A stretch of DNA of 64,000 nt from Dactylosporangium sucinum (GCF_014647515.1 NZ_BMPI01000057.1:293-64292); one strand, 5' to 3'. Shown: positions 31,173-40,237, numbered from the stretch's first letter. The notes: generated by a model from the sequence alone, not told the origin. A program made the numbers and translations.

Positions 31173-33788
31173 ATGGAAGCCACCGACTGCCTCACGATGG
31201 ACGGCCGGATCGTCCACGTCCGGACCATCCGGCCCGACGACGCGCCCGCCCTGCTCGCGCTGTACCAGCGGCTGTCGCCGCGGAGCCGGTACCTGCGCTT
31301 CTTCTGCGCCGGCGCGGCATTGGACGCCGAGGTGCGCCGGCTCACCCGGGCCCCGGACGCCGATCATGTCGGGGTGCTCGTCGAGGAGGGCGGCCGCGTG
31401 CTCGCCGCGGGTTCCTACGAGCGGGTCGGCCGGGACCAGGCGGACTTCGCGCTGGTCGTCGCCGACGAGCATCACGGCGAGGGCCTGGGCACGCTCCTGC
31501 TGGAGCACCTCGCGGCCGCCGCCCGGCGGGCCGGCATCACCGAGCTCGTCGGCGACGTGCTCCCGGAGAACGCCGCCATGCTCAAGGTCGGTCGCGACAT
31601 CGCGCCCGGTTCGGCCGGCCGCTTCGTCTGCGGCGCGGTGCGGATCACCGTGCCGACCATCCCCGACGATGCGGCGCTGGCCGCGGTCGGAGCCCGGGAC
31701 CGCACGGCGGCGCACCGGTCGCTGCGGCCGCTGCTCGCGCCCGCGTCCGTCGCGGTTGTCGGCGCCGGGCGGGCAGCCGGCGGCGTCGGGCACGAGGTGC
31801 TGGCGGCGCTGCGCGACGGCGGCTTCACCGGCTCGCTGTACGCGGTGAACCCGCACGCCGATCAGGTATGCGGGATGGCCGCCCACCCGACGGTGGCCTC
31901 GATCGGGTCGCCGGTCGACCTCGCCGTCATCGCCGTGCCGGCCGGGCAGGTCCCGGACGTGGTGCGGCAGTGCTGCGACGCCGGCGTTCGCGCAGCCGTG
32001 GTGCTCAGCGCCGGGCTGGACCGGGCCGCCAAACGGGACCTCGTCGCGTCGGCCCGCCGGCACGGCATGCGGATCGTGGGGCCGAACTGCCTGGGTGTGA
32101 TCAACATGGACCCGGCGGTACGCCTCGACGCGGCGTTCGCGCCGGCACCGCCGCTCGCCGGGGGGCTCGCGGTGGCGTCCCAGTCGGGCGCGGTGGGCAT
32201 CGCGATCCTGCACGCGAGCGCCCGCTGCGGCGTCGGTGTCTCCAGCTTCGTGTCCCTCGGCGACAAGGCCGACGTCAGCAGCAACGACCTGCTCGCCTAC
32301 TGGTGCGACGACCCGGCCACCCGCGCCGTCGCCTTGTACGTCGAGTCCTTCGGCAACCCGCGCCGCTTCGCGTGGGTCGCGCGGGCATTGTCCCGCCGCA
32401 AGCCGCTCCTGGCGGTCAAGAGCGGCCGCTCGGAGGGAGGCCTGCGGGCCGGCGCGTCGCACACCGCCGCCGCAGCCGCGCCGGACACCGCCGTGGGGGC
32501 GCTGTTCGCGCAGGCCGGCGTCATCCGCACCGACACGCTCGGGGAACTGCTCGACGCCGCACGGGTGCTCGTCGACCAGCCGCTGCCGGCCGGTTCCCGG
32601 CTCGCGGTCGTGGGCAACGCGGGCGGGCTCAACGTGCTGGTCGCCGACGCCGCCGGTACCGCCCGGCTCACCCTCCCGACGCTCACCCTGCCGGGACGGG
32701 CCGGCGACAACCCGATCGACCTCGGCGCGGAGGCCACCCCGGAGGCGATGGCGGCGGCGATCCGGGCCGTGGCCGAGTCCGGCGGGGCGGACCTGCTGGT
32801 CGTGACGTTCGTCGCCACCCGTGCGAATGACGGCGCCGCGATGCTCGCGGCGCTGGCCGCGGCGGTCGACGAATGCCCGGACCTGCCGGTCGCGGTCGTC
32901 GCGGTCGGGCTGCCCGACGTCCCCGCGAACATCGGCGTCCGACGCGTGCCGGTGTTCGACCTCCCGGAGCCGGCGGTGCTCGCGCTGGGCCGGGCCGCCC
33001 ACTACGCGGCCTGGCGCCGTGAGCCGGCCGGAAGCCGGCCGGTCCTGCCGGGGATCGACGCGGAGACCGCCCGCGACGTCGTGCGGCGGACGCTCGCGAC
33101 CGGTGACGGCTGGCAACCGGCGGACGTGGCCCGGTCCCTGCTGGGGTGCTACGGCGTGCCGGTCGTGGAGACCGTCGCCGCCACCGGCGCCGACGACGCG
33201 GTCCGGCGCGCCGCCGCGGTCGGCTACCCGGTCGCCGTCAAGGCGGCGGCACCGGGCATCGTGCACAGGTCCGACATCGGGGCCGTCTGGCTCGGCCTGT
33301 CCGACGAGGCCGCCGTCCGCCGGGCGTACCGCGCGATCGGCGGGGCGCTCGGCCAGGCCCGCCCGGAGGTCCTCGTGCAACCGATGGCCCCGGCGGGGGT
33401 CGAGCTCGTGGCCGGGGTGGTCCACGATGAGCGGTTCGGTTCCGTTGTCATGCTCGGGCTCGGCGGGGTGCACACCGACCTGCTCGGCGACAGCTCGCTG
33501 CGCCTGCTCCCGCTCACCGACCGCGACGCCGCCGCCATGTGGCGCGGGCTGCGCGGTGCTGCGCTGCTGACCGGCTACCGCGGGGCGCCGCCGGTGGACA
33601 CCGCGGCCCTGGAGGACCTGCTGCTGCGGCTGGGCCGCCTCGCCGAGGACCTTCCCGAGGTCGCGGAGCTCGACCTCAATCCGGTGCTCGCAGGGCCGCG
33701 CGGCTGCACCGCGGTGGACGTGAAGCTGCGGCTGGCCCGGGTCGGCGCGGAGCCGGACGCCTACGTGCGGCAGCTGACGCACGCTTGA
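31173..33788 (+). CDS. fused GNAT acetyltransferase / ADP-forming acyl-CoA synthetase
   Basis: This 871-residue fusion begins with a GNAT domain (about 10-160; HHGEGLGTLLLEHL is the acetyl-CoA loop, with ENAAM after it). It continues with a CoA-binding domain (SVAVVGAGRAAGG), succinyl-CoA ligase-like domains (GPNCLGVINMDP, ASQSGAVGIA, SHTAAAAAPD where the phospho-His is expected) and an ATP-grasp domain (GYPVAVKAAAPGIVHRSDIG...ELDLNPV). The plan is that of Pat/PatZ-type lysine acetyltransferases with domain order reversed relative to E. coli PatZ. It may acetylate acyl-CoA synthetases or make acyl-CoA with ADP release. AGGAGGGGGG precedes the ATG and a DosR-like box lies upstream; it has its own promoter. 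Confidence 0.88.
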   Translation: MEATDCLTMDGRIVHVRTIRPDDAPALLALYQRLSPRSRYLRFFCAGAALDAEVRRLTRAPDADHVGVLVEEGGRVLAAGSYERVGRDQADFALVVADEHHGEGLGTLLLEHLAAAARRAGITELVGDVLPENAAMLKVGRDIAPGSAGRFVCGAVRITVPTIPDDAALAAVGARDRTAAHRSLRPLLAPASVAVVGAGRAAGGVGHEVLAALRDGGFTGSLYAVNPHADQVCGMAAHPTVASIGSPVDLAVIAVPAGQVPDVVRQCCDAGVRAAVVLSAGLDRAAKRDLVASARRHGMRIVGPNCLGVINMDPAVRLDAAFAPAPPLAGGLAVASQSGAVGIAILHASARCGVGVSSFVSLGDKADVSSNDLLAYWCDDPATRAVALYVESFGNPRRFAWVARALSRRKPLLAVKSGRSEGGLRAGASHTAAAAAPDTAVGALFAQAGVIRTDTLGELLDAARVLVDQPLPAGSRLAVVGNAGGLNVLVADAAGTARLTLPTLTLPGRAGDNPIDLGAEATPEAMAAAIRAVAESGGADLLVVTFVATRANDGAAMLAALAAAVDECPDLPVAVVAVGLPDVPANIGVRRVPVFDLPEPAVLALGRAAHYAAWRREPAGSRPVLPGIDAETARDVVRRTLATGDGWQPADVARSLLGCYGVPVVETVAATGADDAVRRAAAVGYPVAVKAAAPGIVHRSDIGAVWLGLSDEAAVRRAYRAIGGALGQARPEVLVQPMAPAGVELVAGVVHDERFGSVVMLGLGGVHTDLLGDSSLRLLPLTDRDAAAMWRGLRGAALLTGYRGAPPVDTAALEDLLLRLGRLAEDLPEVAELDLNPVLAGPRGCTAVDVKLRLARVGAEPDAYVRQLTHA

Positions 33789-33835
33789 GATCAGGAAGCC
33801 ACGCAGGGCATCATCCCGAAGCCCGAGGAGGCATC

Positions 33836-34690
33836 ATGAACGTCATCCGACGTCCGGTGGTCGTGGGCATCGACGGCTCGCCGGCCGCCTTCGGCGCGGT
33901 GCGCTGGGCGGCCGACGAGGCCCTGCGCCACGGCCAGCCGCTGCGGATCGTGCACGCCCTGGAGGTTCCCGTAGTCCAGGAGGAGGAGGCCTTCCCCGAC
34001 GAGCAGCGACTCGTCCTCGACGCCGCCGCCGAGGCCCGCAACTGGCAGCCCGGCCTCGACGTGACCACGGCGACCAGCCACGGCAGCCCGGGTTCGATGC
34101 TCGTCGAGCAGTCCCGCCACGCGAGCCTCGTCGTCGTCGGCAGCCGCGGCCGCGGCGGGTTCCGCGCGCTGCTCCTCGGCTCGGTGAGCCTGCAGGTCGC
34201 CGCGCACGCCCACTGCCCCGTGCTGGTGGTGCACCACGCCGAACGCTGGGCCGGCCCGGAGGCGCAGCTCCCCCGCCATCAGCCGATCGTGGTCGGCGCC
34301 GACGGGTCCGCCGGCGGCGAGGCGGCCCTGGAGCTGGCGTTCACGGAGGCCGCCTCCCGGGGCGTCGGGCTGACGGCCACGCGGGCGTGGCTGGAGCCGG
34401 CCCACCGGTGGGGGCGCCGCACGGACACCGACCGGCTGGCGGAGACGGCGCGCCGGGAGCTCGCCGCCGACCTCGAACCGTGGCTGGCGAAGTTCCCGGC
34501 CGTCGAGGTCCGGCAGCGGGTGATGCGCGGTGGGACGGTACCGCTGCTGCTCGACGAGGCGCGCGAGGCGCTCATGGTGGTCGTCGGCGCCCGCGGGCAC
34601 GGCGGCTTCGACGGCCTCAACCTGGGCTCCGTGCCGCTGCAGGTGCTCGAACACGCCGACGCACCCGTGCTCATCGCCCACCGGTCCTGA
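33836..34690 (+). CDS. tandem universal stress protein
   Basis: This is a 284-residue two-domain Usp. Domain 1: PVVVGIDGSPAAFGAVRWAADEA, ending VVVGSRGRGGFRALLLGSVSLQ. Domain 2: IVVGADGSAGGEAALELAF, ending VVVGARGHGGFDGLNLGSVPLQ. Both nucleotide sites look complete. The ATG has GAGGAGG upstream and lies 47 nt after the acyl-CoA synthetase stop, so it may be cotranscribed with it. It converges on another usp, with a hairpin spanning its 3' end. Confidence 0.93.
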   Translation: MNVIRRPVVVGIDGSPAAFGAVRWAADEALRHGQPLRIVHALEVPVVQEEEAFPDEQRLVLDAAAEARNWQPGLDVTTATSHGSPGSMLVEQSRHASLVVVGSRGRGGFRALLLGSVSLQVAAHAHCPVLVVHHAERWAGPEAQLPRHQPIVVGADGSAGGEAALELAFTEAASRGVGLTATRAWLEPAHRWGRRTDTDRLAETARRELAADLEPWLAKFPAVEVRQRVMRGGTVPLLLDEAREALMVVVGARGHGGFDGLNLGSVPLQVLEHADAPVLIAHRS

Positions 34691-34699
34691 CGGGTGGGC
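34676..34699. terminator. hairpin between convergent usp genes
   Basis: GCCCACC (34676-34682) pairs with GGTGGGC (34693-34699). The stem begins within the last codons of the plus-strand usp and ends 9 nt before the stop of the minus-strand usp. Confidence 0.5.
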
Positions 34700-34707
34700 G
34701 CCAGTGC

Positions 34708-35568
34708 TCAGGCGCGGGCGATCAGGACCGGGCAGTCCGCCCGGTGCAGCAGCCGCAGGCTGACCGAGCCGAGCAGCAGCCCGGCGAACCCGCCGTGTCC
34801 CCGGTTGCCGACGACGACCAGCTGCGCCTGCCGCGAGCGGCGGGCCAGCGCGCCGATGGCGTCGCCGGTGAGGCCGTGGAAGTCCCACGCGACGCCCGGG
34901 TGGCGCACGGCGGTCGTGGCGACCTCCTCGGCCGCCTCCTCGAACAGCGCCCGGCGGACCTCCGCCGCGTCGAACAGCAGCGGTGGCGCGCCGATCGCCG
35001 GCGGTCCGACGCTCGTGTCGACGGTGCGCACCGCGCTCACGCCGCAGCCGCGGACCGCCGCCTCCAGGAACGCGAGCTCGAGCGCCAGGCGTGCCGGCTC
35101 GGAGCCGTCGAAGCCCACGAGCACCGGGCCGTCCGGCTTGGCGCGGCCCCGGACGACGGCGACCGGGCAGGTGGCGTGCGTGGCCACCTGCTGGCTCACC
35201 GAGCCGAGCACGGTGCCGGTGGTGGTCCGCCGCCCGCGGGTGCCGACGACGAGCAGCCCGGCCGAGGCGGCTGCCGCGAGCAGCGTCTCCGCGGGCCGGC
35301 CGAGCGTGGCCGTCGCGTGGACGTCGGCACCGGGCGCCGCGGCAGCGGCCTCCCGGCCGAACGCATCGGCCTGGATGTCCGCGAGCTCTTGTGCGGTGTG
35401 TGCCAGCTCCGTTCCCGGCGCGAAGGCGGACCAGGGCGCGCGCCAGTGGTAGGCGAGCACCACGCGCAGCGGCACCCGCCGCCGCGCCGCCTCGGCGGCG
35501 GCCCACCGCATGGCCACCAGCGAATGCGCAGTGCCGTCCACGCCGACGACGACCGGGCTCTCGTTCAT
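34708..35568 (-). CDS. tandem universal stress protein
   Basis: This is a 286-residue two-domain Usp. Domain 1: PVVVGVDGTAHSLVAMRWAA with VVGTRGRRTTTGTVLGSVSQQ; domain 2: PVLVGFDGSEPARLALELAF with VVGNRGHGGFAGLLLGSVSLR. Both glycine patterns are kept. It begins 15 nt after the site-2 protease gene, so it is the last gene of a CoA-binding protein / protease / Usp unit on the minus strand. In M. tuberculosis the genes for Rip3-like protease, Hrp1 and Usps also lie near one another in the DosR regulon. Confidence 0.92.
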   Translation of the reverse strand: MNESPVVVGVDGTAHSLVAMRWAAAEAARRRVPLRVVLAYHWRAPWSAFAPGTELAHTAQELADIQADAFGREAAAAAPGADVHATATLGRPAETLLAAAASAGLLVVGTRGRRTTTGTVLGSVSQQVATHATCPVAVVRGRAKPDGPVLVGFDGSEPARLALELAFLEAAVRGCGVSAVRTVDTSVGPPAIGAPPLLFDAAEVRRALFEEAAEEVATTAVRHPGVAWDFHGLTGDAIGALARRSRQAQLVVVGNRGHGGFAGLLLGSVSLRLLHRADCPVLIARA

Positions 35569-35583
35569 GATCAGCAGGTCTCC

Positions 35584-36714
35584 TCACCGCTCGGCCCGGC
35601 GCAGTGCGGCGCGCTGGACGGCGCGCCGCACGTCGGCCGGTGACACGACACCGACGAGCTCGCCGTCGCGGACCACCAGCGCTCGCGCGTCCGGGCTCTT
35701 GCTGAGGCGTGGCATGAGATCCATGACCGTCTCGTCCGGCCCGACCACGGGTACCTCGCTCATCGGGCAGGCCGCGGCGCGCAGCCTGGTGCTCGCCCGC
35801 TCCTGCGGCGGCACGCGCCGGAGCCGGGCCAGTGTGACCAGGCCGGCCGGGCCCGCCTCGTCGACGACCGGGATCGCCGAGTGCCGCGCTTCGTACAGGT
35901 AGTGGTCGACGAAGTCGGCCACGGTCAGGTCGGCCGGCGCCGTGACGGGATGCGGTGTCATGACGTCGGCCACCCGGACTCCGGACAGCCTGCTGCCGAG
36001 CTCCGCCTCGCGCCGCTCACCGATCGCGGCGGACACGATGAACCATCCGATGAGCAGCAGCCACAGCCCGCCGATCGCGGCGCCCATGGCCAGCTGCACG
36101 AAGCCGGCCGCGATCAGCAGCGCGCCGAACGCCTGGCCGGTCCTCGCGGCCGCCCTGGCCGCCCAGGCGCGGTCGCCGCGCCACTTCCACAGCCCGGCCC
36201 GCAGCAGCCGCCCGCCGTCCAGTGGCGCCGCCGGGAACAGGTTGAACACGGCCAGCAGGAGGTTGATCCCGGCGAGCCAGCTCACCGTGCCCACGACGAG
36301 GCCGGTCTGGCCGGCGGTCGCCAGGAGCGCCGCGACCCCGGCGAAGCCGAGACCGAGCAGCAGGCTGACGAGCGGGCCGACCCCGGCGATGCGCGCGTCG
36401 GCGCCGGGGGTGGACGGCTCCCCCCGCAACCGGGCCACACCACCGAACACCCACAGCGTGATGCCTTCCACCTGGATGCCGTTGCGCCGCGCGAGTACCG
36501 CGTGGGACACCTCGTGCGCGAGGAGGCCCAGCAGGAACACGACGGCCGCCAGCAGCCCGGCCGCGGCGTAGGCCCACTCGGGCCGGCCCGGGTACCGGGC
36601 CGGGAGCCGTCCGGCCGCCAGCAGCCACGCGAGCAGCACGAAGACGATCAGGACGCTCCAGTTCGCGCCGACCTCGACGCCGGCGACACGCCCCAACCGG
36701 AAGCTCGCCGTCAT
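35584..36714 (-). CDS. site-2 protease (M50) with C-terminal CBS pair, Rip3-like
   Basis: This 376-residue membrane protease has the zinc motif HEVSH (67-71) in an LLAHEVSHAVLARR helix and the second ligand in NLFPAAPLDGGRLLRA. About five TM segments span 15-225. A CBS pair follows (VADVMTPHPVTAPADL and CPMSEVPVVGPDET...SPADVRRAV). The plan equals Rv2625c (Rip3), a DosR regulon member. Such enzymes cut a TM helix of a substrate, often an anti-sigma factor; CBS domains may gate activity by nucleotide. GGGGGAGG precedes the ATG. No candidate substrate is adjacent. Confidence 0.92.
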   Translation of the reverse strand: MTASFRLGRVAGVEVGANWSVLIVFVLLAWLLAAGRLPARYPGRPEWAYAAAGLLAAVVFLLGLLAHEVSHAVLARRNGIQVEGITLWVFGGVARLRGEPSTPGADARIAGVGPLVSLLLGLGFAGVAALLATAGQTGLVVGTVSWLAGINLLLAVFNLFPAAPLDGGRLLRAGLWKWRGDRAWAARAAARTGQAFGALLIAAGFVQLAMGAAIGGLWLLLIGWFIVSAAIGERREAELGSRLSGVRVADVMTPHPVTAPADLTVADFVDHYLYEARHSAIPVVDEAGPAGLVTLARLRRVPPQERASTRLRAAACPMSEVPVVGPDETVMDLMPRLSKSPDARALVVRDGELVGVVSPADVRRAVQRAALRRAER

Positions 36715-36750
36715 GCTGACCTCCCCCAGGCAGCCGGCTCGCCGCGGCGG

Positions 36751-37404
36751 CTACGACCCCGCGCGACGGCTGCGGACCCGGCGCATCCGGGCCTCGACAT
36801 GGCCATCGGTCCAGGTGGTCGGCGCCGACCGGCAGCTCGCCCGGTGGCTCGGCACGCACCACGGCGCCGCGGCCGACAGCCGCACCGCCCGCTGCGTCCC
36901 GCCCGCCACGACGATGCGAAAGTGCTGGTTCGGCGCGCGATCGTCCGGCTGGGGCTGCGGCGGGTACAGGCCCCGGTACACGACCGGACGGGGCGTCGCG
37001 CCGCCGGCCACCATCTGCGCCAGGGCGCGCTGCGCGCCGATGCAGCAGTCCTCGACGTAGTCCAGACCGGCGTCGTGCGCCAGCCGGCGGGCCGCAGCGC
37101 TGGCGATGCCCGGCTGCAGCCACACCGCGCGAGCGCCGGCGGCGGCCGCCTGCCGGACGAGCTCGGGCGCCTCGCGTGCGGGCCGGAAGACGTTCACGAC
37201 GTCCACGGGTTCGGGAATGTCGGCCAGCCGCGCGTACGCACGCTCGCCGAGCACCTCGCTCGCGAACGGGTTGACCGGAACAATCCGCCACCCCTGCTCC
37301 TGCAGTGTCTTCGGCACCCAGTGCGCCGGCTTCAGCGGGTCGCGCGACGCTCCGACGACCGCGATCGTGCGCGCCCTCGCCAGGATCTCCCTCGCGGTGC
37401 GCAT
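36751..37404 (-). CDS. CoA-binding domain protein (YccU-like) with C-terminal extension
   Basis: This 217-residue protein has a Rossmann-type CoA-binding domain (about 5-140): IAVVGASRDPLKPAHWVPKTLQEQG, VNPFASEVLGERAY, EPVDVVNVFRPAREAPE, AVWLQPGIAS and DYVEDCCIGA. Stand-alone YccU proteins are about 140 residues; here ~75 extra residues, Arg/Ala-rich at the end, follow without recognisable motifs, and their conservation is unknown. GGGAGGTGA precedes the ATG. It lies 36 nt upstream of the protease gene in the same unit. The family may act as a CoA-responsive switch; function is not established. Confidence 0.82.
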   Translation of the reverse strand: MRTAREILARARTIAVVGASRDPLKPAHWVPKTLQEQGWRIVPVNPFASEVLGERAYARLADIPEPVDVVNVFRPAREAPELVRQAAAAGARAVWLQPGIASAAARRLAHDAGLDYVEDCCIGAQRALAQMVAGGATPRPVVYRGLYPPQPQPDDRAPNQHFRIVVAGGTQRAVRLSAAAPWCVPSHRASCRSAPTTWTDGHVEARMRRVRSRRAGS

Positions 37405-37463
37405 CGGAATCACCTCCCGGGGGTTCCGGCGGGACCACCGTTGGTAGTTCCACCGTCGTCCGG

Positions 37464-37480
37464 TGCGGGGCCGCCCCGCA
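37464..37480. promoter_or_regulatory. 17-bp palindrome in a divergent promoter
   Basis: TGCGGGGC-C-GCCCCGCA has perfect 8-bp arms around one base. It starts 60 nt upstream of the CoA-binding gene ATG (37404). It could be an operator or a hairpin; on the minus strand a GGGACTTT half-site (37486-37493) adjoins it. Confidence 0.4.
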
Positions 37481-37501
37481 ACACCAAAGTCCCGCGCGTC
37501 C

Positions 37502-37515
37502 GGGACGTCCGGCCC
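37502..37515 (+). promoter_or_regulatory. strong DosR/DevR-like box between divergent genes
   Basis: GGGACGTCCGGCCC fits GGGACTTNNGGCCC at 11 of 12 defined positions, the best match in the window. It is 98 nt upstream of the CoA-binding/protease/Usp unit and 55 nt upstream of the deacetylase-like gene. A GGGACTTT half-site lies on the opposite strand at 37486-37493. The identical 14-mer recurs in the hairpin loop at 4341-4354. Confidence 0.55.
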
Positions 37516-37569
37516 GTCCGCCGTGCACGGATACCCACGGGAAATGGAGCCATCCCATACGACCGTCCC

Positions 37570-38493
37570 ATGCACACTGACGGCATGGATGGACGTGCCT
37601 TCGAACCTGCGGCAACTGAGCTGCTGGGCTACCCCGCCGATGCCCGGATGCTCATCATCAACCTCGACGACTTCGGGATGTACCACGGGATCAACGCCGC
37701 CGTCGTCGCCTCGATCGAGGAAGGGATCGCCAGCTCGTGCAGCCTGATGGTGCCGTGCCCGGGCGCGCCGCATGCCATGCGTCTGCTGCGCGAAAAGCCG
37801 GAGATCCCGTTCGGGATCCACCTCACGCTGTTGTGCGACACGACCCACCACCGGTGGGGGCCGCTGACCGCGAGGGAGCAGGTGCCCTCGTTGCTCAGCG
37901 AGACGGGCGAGCTGTTCACGCCGGCTGAGGTTGCCGAGCTGCTCGCCCGGGCCCGCCCGGACGAGGTGGAGCTCGAGTTCCGCGCGCAGGTCGACGCCGT
38001 GATCGACGCCGGGCTGACGCCGACCCACCTGGACTGGCACTGCCTGGCCGACGGCGGACGCGCCGACATCTTCGACCTGACCCTTGCGTTGGCCGAGGAG
38101 TACGGCCTGGCGATGCGGGTCTGGCTCGATCCAGGGCGCCGGCGGGCGCGGCGGCGTGGTTTGCCGGTCGTCGATCACGACTTCCTGGACAGCTTCCGGT
38201 TGGACCTCGACGGCAAGTCGGCCCGATACGCGCAGCTGCTCCGCGACCTGCCGGTTGGCCTGAGCGTATGGGCGGTGCATCCCGGCCTGGGCGACGATGA
38301 GTCGCAGGCGCTCGATCCTGGCGGCTGGCGCGTGCGCCGGACCGACTACGAGTTCCTGACCTCGCCGCAGGCCCGTGAACTCCTCCGGCAGGAGGGGATC
38401 ACGGTGACCGACTACCGCAGCCTCCAGCGGGTGTGGTCGCAGACCAGCGCACGCCGTCCTTCCGGGCGCGTCGCCGACGGGTCCGCCGCCTAG
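37570..38493 (+). CDS. YdjC/ChbG-type carbohydrate deacetylase family protein
   Basis: This 307-residue protein has the family opening LIINLDDFGMYHGIN (metal-binding Asp), FGIHLTL with a metal-binding His, and THLDWHCLADGG; the C-terminal WAVHPGLGD block is also typical. Members remove acetyl groups from N-acetylated sugars or oligosaccharides. The start is uncertain: ATGs at 37570 and 37585 are both in frame and neither has a clear ribosome site. polX begins 10 nt after its stop, so the two are probably cotranscribed. There is no signal peptide, so a cytosolic substrate is expected. Confidence 0.83.
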   Translation: MHTDGMDGRAFEPAATELLGYPADARMLIINLDDFGMYHGINAAVVASIEEGIASSCSLMVPCPGAPHAMRLLREKPEIPFGIHLTLLCDTTHHRWGPLTAREQVPSLLSETGELFTPAEVAELLARARPDEVELEFRAQVDAVIDAGLTPTHLDWHCLADGGRADIFDLTLALAEEYGLAMRVWLDPGRRRARRRGLPVVDHDFLDSFRLDLDGKSARYAQLLRDLPVGLSVWAVHPGLGDDESQALDPGGWRVRRTDYEFLTSPQARELLRQEGITVTDYRSLQRVWSQTSARRPSGRVADGSAA

Positions 38494-38503
38494 ACTTGGT
38501 GCA

Positions 38504-40237
38504 ATGGCGCGGGCCAACGACGCCGTCGCGGCGCTGCTGCAGGAGTACGCGGATCTGCTGACCATCACCGGGGGTGAGCAGTTCAAGAGCCGGGTGTACG
38601 AGAAGGCGGCTCGTGCGGTCGGCGGCCTTGCGTCCGACGTGGCGAGCATGGACGCCGGCGAGCTGCGGCAGATCCGGGGCGTCGGCGCGTCAATCGCCGA
38701 CAAGATCACGGAGTACCTGCGCGACGGGCACGTGGCCGCGGTGGACGCGCTGCGGCTGCAGGTGCCCAGCGGCGTGCCCGAACTCGTCCGGATTCCCACC
38801 CTCGGCCCGAGACGGGCCGTGCAGCTACACGACGATCTCGGTGTCACGTCCGTCGACGAGCTGCGGGACGCGATCGTCGCCGGCAAGCTGTCCGGCCACC
38901 GCGGCTTCGGCGAGCGGACCGCCGAGAACATCCTGCACGGCATCGAGCTGCTGGAGCGCAGCCACGGCCGGGTGCTGCTGTCGGTCGCCACCGACGCGGC
39001 GGAGCAGGTCGTGGAGGCGCTGCGCGGCGTGCGGGGATGCCGGCGGTGCATGTGGGCGGGCTCGCTGCGCCGGTTCCGCGAGACGGTCGGCGACATCGAC
39101 GTCCTCGCCGCCGCCACCAGGTCGGGTCCGCTGATGGACGCCTTCGTCCGGCTGCCGATGGTCGCCGAGGTGCTGGCCGGCGGGCCGACGAAGACCTCGG
39201 TTCGGCTGGTCGGTGACCTGCAGGTCGACCTGCGCGTCGTCCCGCTCGCCTCGTGGGGCGCGGCGCTGCAGTACTTCACCGGATCCAAGCCCCACAACGT
39301 GCGGATCCGCGCGATCGCTGTCCGGGCCGGGTTCAAGCTGTCCGAGTACGGGCTCTTCCGCGTCGACGACGGCAGCCTCGTGGCGTCCGCGACCGAGGAG
39401 GAGGTGTACGAGCGGCTCGGGCTGCAGTGGGTCCCGCCGCCGCTGCGCGAGGACCGCGGCGAGGTCGAGGCGGCCCGCGACCACGCACTCCCGGCGCTGG
39501 TGACCGCGGCCGACATCCGCGGCGACCTGCACACCCACACGGACCTCACCGACGGCGTGGCGTCGCTGGCCGACATGGTCGCCGCGGCACGCGACCGGGG
39601 CTACGAGTACTACGCGGTCACCGACCACGCCAGGAACATGCCCATGCAGCGGATGACCGACGAGAAGATGCTCGCCCAGCGCCGGGCGTTGCGGGAGCTG
39701 GAGTCGGCCGGCGGCCCGGTCCTGCTGCACGGCACGGAGCTCAACATCGGCCCGGACGGCGAGCTGGACTGGCCGGACCGGTTCCTGGCCGGCTTCGACC
39801 TGTGCGTCGCGTCGGTGCACTCCCACTTCGCGCAGCCCGCCGAGCAGCTGACCCGGCGGCTGATCCGCGCGTGCGAGAACCCGTTCGTCACCATCCTGGG
39901 CCACCCGACGACCCGGCTGATCGGCAAGCGGGCACCCGTCGACGCCGACTTCGACGCGGTGTTCGCCGCCGCCGCCCGCACGGGCACCATCCTGGAGGTC
40001 AACAGCTTCCCGGATCGGCTGGACCTGCCCGACGAGCTCATCCTCCGGGCGAAGCGCCACGGCGCGCGATTCGCCATCAACACCGACGCGCACGCACCCG
40101 TGCACCTGGACCACCTGCGCTACGGCATCGGCACGGCGCAGCGCGCCTGGCTCACCGCCGAGGACGTCGTCAACACCTGGCCAATCGCCCGCCTGCGCAC
40201 CCTCATCACCGCAAAACGCAACCCAGCACCCCGCTGA
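38504..40237 (+). CDS. polX: DNA polymerase/3'-5' exonuclease PolX
   Basis: This 577-residue family X polymerase has an 8-kDa-like N-terminus (FKSRVYEKAARAVGG), helix-hairpin-helix motifs (IRGVGASIADKI and IPTLGPRRAVQL), a palm with GDIDVL (two catalytic Asp) and LQVDLRVV (third Asp), and a C-terminal PHP domain starting GDLHTHTDLTDG, with TDHARN, HGTELNI, SVHSHF and NTDAHAP supplying metal ligands. Length is normal for PolX (about 570-580). It fills short gaps in base-excision repair and proofreads through the PHP nuclease. It follows the deacetylase-like gene by 10 nt and is followed by a repeat block. Confidence 0.93.
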   Translation: MARANDAVAALLQEYADLLTITGGEQFKSRVYEKAARAVGGLASDVASMDAGELRQIRGVGASIADKITEYLRDGHVAAVDALRLQVPSGVPELVRIPTLGPRRAVQLHDDLGVTSVDELRDAIVAGKLSGHRGFGERTAENILHGIELLERSHGRVLLSVATDAAEQVVEALRGVRGCRRCMWAGSLRRFRETVGDIDVLAAATRSGPLMDAFVRLPMVAEVLAGGPTKTSVRLVGDLQVDLRVVPLASWGAALQYFTGSKPHNVRIRAIAVRAGFKLSEYGLFRVDDGSLVASATEEEVYERLGLQWVPPPLREDRGEVEAARDHALPALVTAADIRGDLHTHTDLTDGVASLADMVAAARDRGYEYYAVTDHARNMPMQRMTDEKMLAQRRALRELESAGGPVLLHGTELNIGPDGELDWPDRFLAGFDLCVASVHSHFAQPAEQLTRRLIRACENPFVTILGHPTTRLIGKRAPVDADFDAVFAAAARTGTILEVNSFPDRLDLPDELILRAKRHGARFAINTDAHAPVHLDHLRYGIGTAQRAWLTAEDVVNTWPIARLRTLITAKRNPAPR

